Both the position numbers and the translations under genes were made by a program. From Tolypocladium sp. Sup5 PDA-1 (lineage: Eukaryota > Ascomycota > Sordariomycetes > Hypocreales > Ophiocordycipitaceae): a stretch of DNA of 43,180 nt. The DNA is taken from the NCBI GenBank assembly GCA_000750105.3, contig JPHH03000112.1, positions 1 to 43,180 on the forward strand, written 5' to 3'. Below are positions 1 to 10,627 of this stretch, one piece after another (the stretch's first letter is position 1; every line of letters begins with the position of its first letter). The notes beneath the pieces were generated by a model. That model worked only from the letters and a program-made list of their open reading frames with translations, was not told the origin of the DNA and ran no database searches.

Positions 1-120
1 TTCACGTCTATGTACGTAGAAGCGCTTCATCCGAATGAACTCAATAGGCATCTCACAACGTGGTCTACGAGGCGGCTCTGGGACTATGTCTCAGACCCAC
101 ACAGGCAATTACAGGCTTAG
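1..120 (+). pseudogene. C-terminal scrap of an unrecognised repeated gene (copy C)
   Basis: One frame reads EALHPNELNRHLTTWSTRRL and then about 14 more residues to a TAG at 118-120. The same peptide, diverged, is encoded on the opposite strand at about 3630-3800 (EAPHLNELNKPFTMWATRRL) and more weakly at 2860-2990. Three copies that match at the protein level suggest a real coding sequence spread by duplication, not chance similarity. I do not recognise the family. The copy continues off the left edge, so a longer reading may exist outside the window. Confidence 0.45.
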
Positions 121-2680
121 CTAGCTATATATTGCTGCGGCGTTGCGATCATAATACAGTAAGGATACCACAATAGAGCGAGGAGGAAGACATTAGGCAG
201 AGAAAATCCGTGAGTCCACATCACCATCACTTAGGAAGAATGGTACGGTCAGTACAACGTTGTTGCTCAATTTGCTGTGGCGTGATGGTCATCTTGTAGA
301 CATCTGTTTATCGCGTGACGCTCACCTTGCGCTCAGCGCAAGGCCGAGACTTAGCCACCAATGAACTCTAGTCTCGCCCCATTTTATCAGCGGCCAGAAC
401 GCTACAGTGTACAGCGAAGAATAACAGGCTTTTTGGTGGTTACAAGTAGCGTTCTCGACGAACTGCGACCAAGAAAGGGGTGATAACCAATAGAGCTTGA
501 TGTCGGCCCATATCCTGTCCCCTATTCGAGCCCACACTCGCCTGTGTCCGCACTTCAATTGCGATTCTGCGAGTGTGTCCACTGGGAGCCGAGTGGAAAG
601 CAAATTGATGATCGATTCCTGCGAAGAAAAATTGACGCGATAGTTCTGGATGCGTCAGTCAATCCAACAGTACGTGGAGAGCAACAGCAATCAGATATGC
701 CGCGTCTGCACGAACACGATGTCACAGAGAAGGCCACGGCTCTCAATAATGGCTCAAATCTCCCACGAAAACCCAAAGAGTTGGGCGACAAGGCAAACAT
801 CTTTGCCATGGTGACGTTCTGCAGTCCCACGCTTCAGTGCCACCGTGTCGCGATACATGATACATCTTCCGGAGGGAGAGACTCTTCCAAACCTGAACAA
901 GCTAGTAAGTCTCGAACCCGCAGTGGCTACAGATCTGTGCATTGAAAGACTCTTGATTTTCTATCTGCAGTTGGATTGAATTCCAGCTTCTTATAATTAG
1001 CTGTGAGCTGTATTTGATCCCAATTGAGCTGTTTACAGTTGAATGAGTGAGTTGCTTAGATGGCTGAAACAATCGTACTACTATCAGGTCTTTGGCGCAT
1101 ACCTTACTAGCCTCAGCAGGTCTAACAGTAAGTATCCTAGGATAAACCCTGTTTCAACCAAGGCTAATCAATCGACAGGCTAGAGAAGCACTATCTAAGC
1201 AGCAGTCCTAGCAATTAGGAAGTAAGAAGCGCAGGCTGGCATGGTCGTCCGACCAACTCTCAAAACGAAGAACCTGGCATTGCGGCAGTTCCAAGGCTCT
1301 TCGGCGTAGAAAGGCATCGTAGTCGAGGCAAGTGCAATCGACGGGCTGAACAACCATGCGGCGCAGAAGACTGGCAACGAACCATGCTCTACTGTAATCA
1401 AGACACCTGAATTGTACCGTGAGGACCAAGCGATAACGGGAACGACTCAAAATGTTGGACATGCGCCACCATGACGCTGGCAGCAGGTCATCTCTTGATA
1501 GTCTCCTGAACATCCTACGCCAGACTCAACAAAAGCGTGTCACAATCATGAACGGTGGGCAATGAAGTGTCTTGGAGTGGAGATGCGAACGGCGCGGCGG
1601 CAAGCGATGAAACACAACCAGGGAATCATATTGAGAGCCTGAGGCGGGCTTGACAGCTTGTCTCAGGACAGTGGTAATGCGGCAGCTGCTACAAGTAGAG
1701 GAAGTCGGTCTACCGTTCAATCAGACTTTGTCAAACAACCAGCCAACAACCAGCCTCCATTTGACAAGGCAGGTCGAGTGAGGTCAGCAAGGAGAACTTC
1801 GAATCAGGTGAACTCTCATAGCCTGGGTCCCATTGAAGAGGGGTCTGTGTCTACCATCTAAGACGCAAGCACTCGCATCAACGGTGTAGGTAGCGAAACA
1901 AGTAATGCATCCAACGACGATGGCGTTTTGGAAGCTCGTCTACTCGCTCCGGCTTGCATCTCATTGGCATATATCAAACAGCTGGGTGAAGGCAAAACTG
2001 TGCAAGCGGACGAAGTCAGGGGTTGCTTGTTTCGCTCTCCCGATTTGTCCGGCTCAGATCTCTTACGGCGGGAAGATTTCAAGATAACTACACACAGTAG
2101 CTCGACAACGTCATAGCCTGACGTCGTGATGGGTTAGCGCCGGCGACCGACACCGCATTGCATGGACAGATGATGAAGAAGGGTTCCGTGTCGTGCCCGG
2201 AACCAATGGGGCGCCTACCATTCATTCACATGTGATGCCGCATGGCAGTCACAGCCTCCATTTACCTTTCGACCATGTGTAGGATCCTCAGACGCGAGAA
2301 GGTAACGTAAAGCCCCTGGTACTGGTCTTCGACTTTTCTACATAGAATCATTGGATCGCGACAACTGAGATCGAGTCCCATGCTTGCAAGTTCTCCTCTC
2401 AATTGTTTGGCTCAAGCCTTTTGTTTTACGTTTCGACTGGTACTGGGGAACACCTCGATGCCTGTGGCAGCATCCCATTCGACCTTCTCGTTCGACCTTT
2501 CCGTAGCCAAGAAGTTACACGGAAGATCGGTCGTCGATCTGGGTGCAATTAAAGACTAATACGTACCTGACATTCAGGAGTTATGAATTCCAGCCCCCTG
2601 TTCGCACCGTCAAGAGAACCGGTCGCAAGACGAACGGTTGTTTACAACACTATCACACGCGACTGTAACTTTGGGAAGCG
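121..2680. other. Stretch with no supportable gene
   Basis: Both strands carry only short open frames without recognisable motifs, start context or a convincing exon structure. I see no transposon ends or RNA gene here. It may be decayed repeat DNA like the neighbouring 2690-3960 block. Confidence 0.5.
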
Positions 2681-2689
2681 CCGTGTGTA

Positions 2690-3055
2690 TCATTCTTCCC
2701 GAATGATGGCTACGTGAACCTGCGGATATCCGCGCCTCATTGTCCTCTTCTTGCCGCTCCTCTCATTGCGTTTCGGTAGCGTCAATAACACGATCAGGAC
2801 GCTACAGCAATATACAACATACAAGAACCGACATATGCCTGTGTGGACCTAAGTCAGAGGCCAAGTGCCGCTTTGTGGCTCCTGTTGTGAGAGGCTGGTT
2901 GAGTGTTTCCGATTTGAAGCGGGAATGTAGGGCTGCAAATCGCCGGCTGTCCCCTACACCGCGGCGATCATAGACGTAACTTGGATATCTGGCTCTCGCC
3001 AGTGGCTGTTCCTTCTTTGACTCGGTGAGAAGGTCGCGGCTGTCCATGTCTACGC
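2690..3055 (-). pseudogene. Degenerate copy A of the unrecognised repeated gene
   Basis: This stretch aligns by eye with 3505-3880 in the same orientation. Both begin with a GTATCATTCTTC block, pass through a CTCATTGT block, and later share a CATAGACG...ATCTGGCTCT block. On the minus strand it encodes ETLNQPLTTGATKRH, matching LNELNKPFTMWATRR in copy B and LNRHLTTWSTRRL in copy C. Frames are interrupted, so it is a relic. Its function is unknown. Confidence 0.45.
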
Positions 3056-3504
3056 TGCCGTTTGCCCACAGAAAATATGCCCGTCTGATGCTTCTCAATG
3101 GCCGTGACGATCCACTGTCTGCTTGTTGACTATTGGCACTCCCAGGGCCACTGTCCATTCACTACCTCTTGAAGACTCTATGGCCCGTTTAGTCCAATCG
3201 GACGAGACAGTTTTACGTGAGGCTTGCCAGGGAGACTATCCAGAGTTAGTCCTGTCCACTTTCAGACTTTGTGGGTCCCAGCGATGTTGGCCATTTGTTC
3301 CCTTAGACAATAGCTGGTCGAGTGTCTATTTCTTGACCTTCGCAGCGTGCGGCAATCCCGGCGATGGTAAGTCGATGAATCGACAAGTTGACGCCCTCGC
3401 AGACTTCCACCGGAATCCAACTGCGGCCACGGGCTCGAGTGTGCTCGACGCACGACGAGCAGCTGACTATAACATGATCATCGTGCAGCTGCAAGATTGG
3501 GGAG

Positions 3505-3880
3505 TGACGTATCATTCTTCTAGAAGAAGATGACCATGTGGTTCCCGTCTCATTGTTATCTTTTTGTCTCTTCCCTCATCCAATCTTGGTCAGATCCAGT
3601 GGCAGGATTACAACTACGCGGCAATACACCGCATAGCAGTAGAGGGGCCTGCTGATTGGTTCTAAGATAAGAGTCTAAGAGCCGTCTTGTAGCCCACATC
3701 GTGAAGGGCTTGTTGAGTTCATTCAGATGAGGCGCTTCTAGACGTGAGTGGAGCGCTACAATACGTCGGCTACCTTCTACGCACAAGGCGACCATAGACG
3801 AACTTTGGCATCTGGCTCTTACCCGAAGCCGCCCGTTTCTTGACTCGCTGGAGATTCTGCAGGCTTCACGGCTACACTCA
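3505..3880 (-). pseudogene. Degenerate copy B of the unrecognised repeated gene
   Basis: This is the second copy of the 2690-3055 sequence, about 815 bp downstream in the same orientation. It is the best preserved of the two and carries the EAPHLNELNKPFTMWATRRL peptide on the minus strand. Copy C at 1-120 is in the opposite orientation. Divergence between copies is high, so the duplication is old or the copies were mutated by a RIP-like process. Confidence 0.45.
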
Positions 3881-3910
3881 GGGCGTATTGTCGACTCTGA
3901 GAGACCGCAT

Positions 3911-3943
3911 GCATACATACACACACATACACACACACACACA
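3911..3943. repeat. (CA)n microsatellite
   Basis: An imperfect CA/CATA dinucleotide run of about 33 bp lies directly to the right of copy B. Confidence 0.9.
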
Positions 3944-4245
3944 ATTTATTCCACCCGGTGGCTCTCAGCCAATAGGGCACGATTTGCTATTGTACATTTC
4001 CGTTTCCCAAGCTCTGTCATGGCACTTGCGATGTACTCACCAGCGAGACACGTGGGCCGCTGGCGTCTGACAACCCTGCCCCCAATGTGCAGGGAAAGTT
4101 TTGGGCCAGTGGGCCCTATCGGCCTCCGTAGGCGTGAGCCGATTTTGGAGCACCCTTGGCTGCGCGGCATTCAAACCCCGGCACAAGCAGTGGGTCCAGC
4201 TCCTATCGTGTTCACTTACCCTGGTGAGGATACCCTGTCTAAGAA

Positions 4246-4257
4246 TTGTGGAGTTCT
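4246..4257. repeat. 5' target-site duplication of the LINE
   Basis: TTGTGGAGTTCT here is repeated exactly at 10333-10344, directly after the poly(A) tail. The 12-bp perfect match fixes both ends of the insertion and marks it as target-primed reverse transcription. Confidence 0.9.
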
Positions 4258-4387
4258 CATCCTTCCTTGTATTCTTACTTTCTTGGCATGCGATTGTTAA
4301 GAAAGTAGCTTAATTTTACACCAATTCGACTAACAAGTGCACCTCAAATCGTTGCGGCCGCGCTTTGCGCAGGCTCCGGCAGCGGCC

Positions 4388-6154
4388 ATGGCATCTGCCA
4401 CGACTGGCTCGCATGCCTCTTCAGATCCCTTTGATCTGGGTATCCATACCCCGCCTAATCTCGCTGGGCTAGCTCGTGCATCCCTGCTCCGAAACAGTTC
4501 CCCGGTTGTGAGCCGTCCCATTGGTGTCTCACATGCGCTTCGGCGGCCTGCGCAGACGCCGTCCTCGCCCCTCGTTCGACTCTCCAATGCTGCCGCCACG
4601 GAAGGAGCGCAGTGTGAAGCCACCCCGATCCGGCCCGTCTCCGCCGAGTCCGTCAACCTCCAGCCGGTCTCCATTTGTGAAGCGGCCAACAGGCTCGCCC
4701 GTGAACAAACAGAGGCCTACAATGCGAAATTGACGGTCTTCCGAGCCTTCTGCGAATCATTTGAACAGACTGCGAAACAATTCACGTCCGGACTCGAACA
4801 TAGCTTTGCAGGTCAATTCTCTAGCAGCTTTCTCGACTTTTGGAGCCAAGCACTCTCCGACCTCAAGTCGGCGCCCGCGCCGACGTACAGCAGCATCGCC
4901 GCCGGCCGCACAACAAACCACCCCTCCGGGGGCCACACGGCCGCTGCTGCTGCAGCCCCGCAGCAACAACGACCACAACAATCAACTTCCCGTCTCCAGG
5001 GACGACCGATCCCCGCCCCACCCAAGGAAGACCTCCGGGTCTTCGTGCGACTCGAGGCCGGAGCACCGGCGAGAGACCATAGCAGCTATGCAATCCGGAC
5101 CCACATCGCCGCCAAAGTCGGCATCGACCTACACCGGGTTCCGGCTGCCTTTAAGGTGAATTCGGGATGGGCCATCCGGACAACGGATGCTGCCATAAGA
5201 GACCTCATCGTCCAGCGACAGTCGGAATGGTCGGAAGATCTAGATGCGGCGTCCGTGGAAGTTGGCCAGAAATGGTTCACGTACGTCGTGTCCAACTGCC
5301 CCCGCAGACTTACAGACCTGCAGGGGAACGAAGTCAACTACGATGTAGCCGTCAAAGACGAGATCGCCTGCCAGACCGGGTGCATACCCATTAGCATCCG
5401 CGCTAGCCGGCACGATACGAATGACCTTCCGAGTAAGACACTTATTGTGTCCTTCCTCGAACCTACGCAGAGACCGTGGAGACTCTTCGGCTCTAGCCGA
5501 CTCGCCCGATACATCGACAAACCAAGCATGCCCAGCCAGTGCGACAAGTGCTGGGACTTTCATGCTCGACATAGCTGCGACCGACAACCGTCCTGTAAGC
5601 GCTGTGGAAAGAACAGCCATAGCAGCGAAGCCTGCAAGGTCCCTGAGCAGTGCGCAAACTGCCTCGGCCCTCATGCTGCAGACTTCTCGAAATGCCCTGC
5701 GCGTCCGAAGCGATCCCATGGCATATTCCGCCGCCTCACTAGGGAAGAGAAAATCCTCGTCCGACAGTTAGGTGCCCAGCTGTCTGCGCAGCAGAGCAAG
5801 CGGGCTGAGCCTGGCGCGCAGCCTGAACAGCCTGAGCGACATCCCGCCGGATCGCTACCCCGTCCCCCCGGGTGCATTAGGTCGCATCCTCCCGAAGTGG
5901 AGGAACGCCTCCACGATAACAGCACCAACTCTGAGGCAACCAGCACCACTCAGCCCGACGACCCGGAAATAGAGCATCGAGACGATAGGTCACGAGGCGA
6001 AAGCGTAACCTCGGTCCTAAGCTCGACCAGAACCATGTCCCCGTTATGCATTATGGTGGCCACGACACCTCAGCCCCAAAGCGAGGACGACGAACCCAGA
6101 CCCGCCTCTCCCTCAAAGAAGCGACGCATCAGCCCTATGACGCTATCTCCATGA
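4388..6154 (+). CDS. LINE ORF1 protein (gag-like, zinc knuckles)
   Basis: The protein has 588 residues from the first ATG in good context (GGCCATGG at 4388); the frame is open further upstream only through a GTG. ORF1 proteins of Tad1-type elements bind the element RNA and form the RNP that carries it back to the nucleus. The N-terminal half is Ala/Pro/Gln-rich. Residues about 385-436 hold three knuckles in series: CDKCWDFHARHSC (CX2CX3HX4C), CKRCGKNSHSSEAC (CX2CX4HX4C), and a third CX2CX3HX6C. A basic, charged C-terminus follows. The stop TGA overlaps the ORF2 start as ATGA at 6151-6154. The frame is fully open, so this ORF looks functional. Confidence 0.9.
   Translation: MASATTGSHASSDPFDLGIHTPPNLAGLARASLLRNSSPVVSRPIGVSHALRRPAQTPSSPLVRLSNAAATEGAQCEATPIRPVSAESVNLQPVSICEAANRLAREQTEAYNAKLTVFRAFCESFEQTAKQFTSGLEHSFAGQFSSSFLDFWSQALSDLKSAPAPTYSSIAAGRTTNHPSGGHTAAAAAAPQQQRPQQSTSRLQGRPIPAPPKEDLRVFVRLEAGAPARDHSSYAIRTHIAAKVGIDLHRVPAAFKVNSGWAIRTTDAAIRDLIVQRQSEWSEDLDAASVEVGQKWFTYVVSNCPRRLTDLQGNEVNYDVAVKDEIACQTGCIPISIRASRHDTNDLPSKTLIVSFLEPTQRPWRLFGSSRLARYIDKPSMPSQCDKCWDFHARHSCDRQPSCKRCGKNSHSSEACKVPEQCANCLGPHAADFSKCPARPKRSHGIFRRLTREEKILVRQLGAQLSAQQSKRAEPGAQPEQPERHPAGSLPRPPGCIRSHPPEVEERLHDNSTNSEATSTTQPDDPEIEHRDDRSRGESVTSVLSSTRTMSPLCIMVATTPQPQSEDDEPRPASPSKKRRISPMTLSP
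6151..6154 (+). promoter_or_regulatory. ATGA stop-start overlap between LINE ORF1 and ORF2
   Basis: ORF1 ends in TGA at 6152-6154 and the ORF2 ATG is at 6151-6153. Overlaps of this kind support translation of the second ORF by termination-reinitiation in some other LINEs. The decayed second copy keeps the same ATGA at 19800-19803, so the arrangement is ancestral to both copies. Confidence 0.75.
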
Positions 6155-9100
6155 CAAGATACCCCCGCGCAAACCAAAGCGACAAGAAGACCCTGCGAGT
6201 CTTCCAAGCTAACGTAGGCAAGATTTCGCCAGCACACGACTGTGCCCTTGCCCTCGCCGACTCCGAACAATATGACATGGTCTTACTGCAGGAGCCATGG
6301 ACCGAAACTAAGGATGGACGATGCATCACCAAAACCCATCCTGCCTACGACACCTTCTCCCCAGTCGATAGCTGGGTCGACAACAGCACCCGGCCGAGAG
6401 TCATGACCTATGTTCGACGCAGACCTGGTCTAATGGCAGACCAAAAGAGGCCTGCGGCAACCCGTGACATTCTCTGGCTCACTATCAATAACATCACAAT
6501 AGCAAACTTCTACCGGCAACCGTTCTGCGACGAAGCACTAGACATACTGCTTCAGTGGGCTCCGCCGGATAAGTGCCTGGTAGCAGGCGACTTCAACGCT
6601 AAGCACTGTAATTGGCAGACTGGCCGGCTCGAGGGCCGTGGCGAAGATATAGCCTCGTGGGCATCAGACAATAGTCTGAGCTTGCTCAATCCTGTCGATG
6701 TCCCGACAAATCCACACGGCAACACGATAGACCTCGCCTTCTCTAATATACCTCTAGCCGATGCTGTCGTGGAAGACCATTTAGCCACCAGCTCCGACCA
6801 CTTTACGCTCAGCGTCACACTGCCGGAGCTTATTCCTATCCCCTCGTCAACAGGGAAAGTCCGCCTTGGCTCCGACGACGACCTAAAGCGCTTCGTCGAA
6901 ATGGTCGAATCTGGGGCAGCGGCCATCCCGGCTATAGCAGCGACCCCCCATGAGCTAGATGCCCTGGCCTCGGCGCTCGTGGGTCTTCTTCAATCCGCAG
7001 CTAAGGCCGCCGGCCGACCTGTTCGTAAGGGAACACACAGTGCGCCTTGGTGGACGGAAGAATGCGCACTTGCCGCAGCAGAATACCGCGCGTTCAGGAG
7101 GGTATACCCTCTCGGATTTAATCAAGAGGTTCAGATTGCAAAGAGAGACTTCCAGAAAGTCGTGCGCCGAGCCAAACGGCTCTACTGGCGCAACCTAATT
7201 GATAGCTTCACTGATAGCGCCTCCGTTTTCAAAGCAGTCCGTTGGCTGAGGTCACCGGGTGCTTTCCAACCACCTCCTCTACAGGTAGACGATATAGTCT
7301 ATGAGACGCAGCTAGACAAAGCCAACGCCTTACGACGGGCGACGCTCGAACGCCGTACCGCAGAAGATGATATAACAGATCCGTGGATACCTATCGACAC
7401 GGAAAGGACAATCCCTTTCACTCAGTATATCTCACAGGAAGAAGTCCGCGACGCTACCCTACGCACGGGAAATACTTCCCCGGGCTCCGATAATATCACG
7501 GTCAAAATGCTCTATGCCGTCTAGCACGCGATTGGATGTCTTGTCCACCGGCTATATGAGGGCTGCCTCACTACCGGCTACCACCCGAAGCCATTTAGAG
7601 AAGCAGAAGTGGTCATGATCGCAAAGCCAGGACGGAGAGACCTCTCGACGCCCCGCGCTTGGCGGCCCATCTCCCTTCTGTCCTGCCTTGGCAAGGGCCT
7701 CGAACGGCTAATCGCGCGTCGCCTGGCATGGGCTTCCATCCACTACGGCGTACTACACCCGCAGCAAGCTGGAGCACTGCCGAAACGGTCCGCCGTCGAC
7801 CTCGTTGCCGCCCTAATACACGATATCGAAGAGGCCTTCGCCCGCAAACAAGTCGCCACGTTAGTGACCATGGACATCCAAGGCGCTTTCGATACAGTTC
7901 TCCGCAACAGGCTCATCCTCCGGCTCCGAGAGCAGGGATGGCCTCTAAACCTTGCTCGATGGGTTGGATCTTTCATGCACGACCGGTCGGCCCGCGTGCG
8001 CTACCAGGACATTACAACACCTTCATCACCCCTACAGTGCGGCCTACCTCAAGGATCGCCGGTCTCGCTCATACTCTTCCTGCTATACACGGAGCCGATC
8101 TACCGCCTAGGCAACTCAAAGGGACGCTTCGGCTATGCAGACGACACTGGCATCTTATGTGTAGGCAAAACTCTGGATGAGACCGCTGTTAAAGCTTCAC
8201 ACTACGTCCACGAACTCGTGACGTGGGGCGCGGCGAACGGGATAGCTTTCGACCCAAAGAAGACTGAAGTCATGCACTTCTCCCGAACCACCCCTAAAGC
8301 CGCGCCGCCGGTCTTTCACGGCGACATAGAAAAGCGACCCGAACGTGCCATGCGGTGGCTAGGTATCTGGCTGGACAGTACGTTGACTTTCAAGATCCAT
8401 GTCGAGAAGTGGACGGCCAAAGCGCAAGCCGTGGCCTACCACCTCAGAGGATTGGCAAACACCAAATATGGCCCTCTCCCGAGCGCCGTGCGAAGAGCCG
8501 TCCGTGCCTGCATCGAACCAGTGCTACTCTACGGAGCAGAGGCATGGTACCCCGGTACAACCTGCCCGCGATGGACACAGCCGACCAAGGAGGGTCCATC
8601 AAGGATACAACAACTCATACGGAGGATGAGCAAGTCGCTCAACGTATCTATGCGGGCTATTCTGCCAGTCTGGAGGACGACGCCTCTTAACGCCCTACAC
8701 CGTGAGGCAGGCATACCACCGGTCCCGCAACTACTCGAGGCGCGTCGGATGTGCTTCGCCGCCCGCCTCAAGTCTCTAGACGAAGCCCACCCGCTTGCGA
8801 AGCGAACAGTTCTGCCGAAAGCCCCTATCATACACAGGACGATCAAACGAAAGTACCAAGTACCGCGACAAAGCTTCCGAACCAGATTGCGGCGCGCCGA
8901 CGAGCTGTTTCCCAGTTGCGCGAGACCCGCCCTACTCCCACGCAGATTCTGCGACGGACAGCAACAGCCCCTTCAAACCGCCTCCAAAGACGAGTCGGCG
9001 GCAGAGTTCCGAGACTGGCTTCGGTCAGTGAGCCCACAGACCCCGGTCGTCTATTCGGACGGATCGCTCTCCTCGGAGGGAGCCGCCGGATATGGCTATG

Positions 9101-9879
9101 TCATACATCGAAACGGACTCACCGTCCTGAGCGGCAGCGGCCGCCTCGGCCCTGCTGAGGTCTTCGATGCCGAAGCAAAAGGCGCTTTAGAGGGACTGCG
9201 TGCCGCTCTGAGCCTCCCCGACCCGGAACGAATCATCGTGTGCCTCGACAACCTCGCAGCCGCAACGTGCCTGAGAGGCATGCCATCCGACTCCTCCCAG
9301 GAAGTCTTCCTTGAATTCCAAGCTCTGGCCGCAGAACATGATGCCACAGAGGTCCACTGGATCCCCGGCCACACCAACATCCAAGGCAACGAGCAGGCAG
9401 ACGCCTTAGCAAAGGCAGGAACCTGTCAACCCGAGCCTGCAGGTGCTCTCCCGACACTAGCATATCTGCGCAAGGCCGCTAGACAGTGGCCCAAAGACGC
9501 ATTTAAAGCCTGGTGGGAAGCATCTGCACCCGAACAGTATAGAGCCCTAGGCCTCAAGCCCACGACTGGCTGTCCGCCTGAACTCGCACTCTCCCGACCT
9601 CTGCTCCACCATCTGCTCGCAGCCAGAACCCATCATGGGGACTTTGCTGACTACCACGAGAGATTCAACCACGACGATGCATGTTTGACGTGCTCATGTG
9701 GTCGACGAAAAGAACCTAAACATCTCTTCTATTGCAGGAAGATCCTGCCGCGGCATCGGATGAGGCTTGCACCCTCACCGACTGCGGCAGTCAACCGTGC
9801 AATAGGCAGAGACTTCGACCAGTTCGTCAAGCTGGCGAAGGCGAGCTCCTTCTTCGGAACGGTTTGCCCTCGCCACTAG
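6151..9879 (+). pseudogene. LINE ORF2 polyprotein (endonuclease-RT-RNase H), one nonsense codon
   Basis: ORF2 spans 1243 codons if the TAG at 7522-7524 (codon 458) is read through; the frame is the same on both sides, so this is a simple nonsense change and not a frameshift. The endonuclease (about 15-225) shows the N in QANVGK, the E in QEPW, GDFNAKH and SSDH. The reverse transcriptase (about 480-760) shows FGYADD near codon 660. RNase H (about 965-1110) shows YSDGS, an E in DAEAKG, a D in CLDN, and a late D in NEQADALAK. A CLTCSCG...H...C motif lies near codon 1180. ORF2 nicks the target and copies RNA there. As it stands, only the endonuclease half would be made without readthrough. Confidence 0.9.
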
Positions 9880-10331
9880 GCGGCTGCACCCTTCCCTCTC
9901 CCTTTCTTTCCTTTGTCTGAACTCTTCTCTCGCCATGGCGAGGCGGAGGGTGTTGCACCACCCTTTGTCCGCCCGGGTTAGTTGAGGTTGCGCTTCGCAA
10001 TCTCCGGCAACGGTCTCTTGCAGACCAATTAGAAAGACAGCATAGCTGTCGCGCCTGAACGTCCCGCTGACGGGCAACAGGCTCAACAAAGAGCGCCTTG
10101 GAGCCGATGAAATGCTGGATGTTGGTTTTGTTTACATTTTACGGCGGAGCAGATGACGCGGAGGGGTTCTCATTTCGCTTGGGCGTTTTGTGGGCTGCCC
10201 CACTACAACCTGTATCGATATAGTAGACTGTAGACTTCCAGTAGCTCAGCACGTCCTGTGCCCCCTCGCGGGGACCTGAGCGGCCTAACAGCCGCTGGAC
10301 GGAAAATACACAAAAAAAAAAAAAAAAAAAA
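9880..10331 (+). other. LINE 3' untranslated region and poly(A) tail
   Basis: There is no ORF. It starts after the ORF2 stop with a pyrimidine-rich stretch and ends in 20 A residues at 10312-10331, followed within two bases by the second target duplication. Confidence 0.85.
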
Positions 10332-10332
10332 T

Positions 10333-10344
10333 TTGTGGAGTTCT
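10333..10344. repeat. 3' target-site duplication of the LINE
   Basis: Perfect copy of 4246-4257. Confidence 0.9.
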
Positions 10345-10627
10345 GAAAGTGGTACAACGCCTGAAGATCGAATCTGCAAAGCAACCCAGGCGATCGGGGA
10401 CTACACGACAGCTTTTCCGCCGCTACGAGTTTGGTCTGGGGGCTTCATCGCTCTGCAATATCAGGAGAACGGGCACGTAAATTTGCCCGCCTCAAAAAAA
10501 GGACAGCGGAACCGTGAATATATATGGAGCCTCTGCGGCAGCTCTGCGGCAACTTGAGGCAGCCAGCCCTCGCTGCAGCTCGCTGCTCGGGAGCTTGGAT
10601 CTGCCCCTCGCTTCGCTGCAGCCTGAG
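10345..10627. other. Intergenic, short GC-rich direct repeats
   Basis: No gene is seen. It contains CTCTGCGGCAG/CTCTGCGGCAA and repeated CTCGCTGC words just past the end of the 560-residue gene on the minus strand. This would be the 3' side of that gene. Confidence 0.4.

Larger units (their letters stand above)
4258..10331 (+). mobile_element. Near-intact Tad1-type LINE (non-LTR retrotransposon)
   Basis: A 6.07-kb element lies between perfect 12-bp target duplications. It holds a short 5' leader (4258-4387), ORF1 with three CCHC knuckles, ORF2 with AP-type endonuclease, reverse transcriptase, RNase H and a C-terminal Cys/His motif, a 3' leader, and a 20-A tail at 10312-10331. The domain order, including RNase H in ORF2, is that of the fungal Tad1 clade. 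Only one disabling change is obvious, the TAG at 7522-7524, and the duplications are unmutated, so the insertion is recent. The 130-bp leader is short for the clade, so slight 5' truncation is possible. Confidence 0.92.

Noticed and set aside
3123..3533. 136-codon plus-strand frame between repeat copies A and B
   Set aside because: No recognisable domain, no splice context, and it sits among decayed repeats.
5240..5719. Minus-strand frame of 159 codons
   Set aside because: Shadow of LINE ORF1, which has three zinc knuckles on the plus strand.
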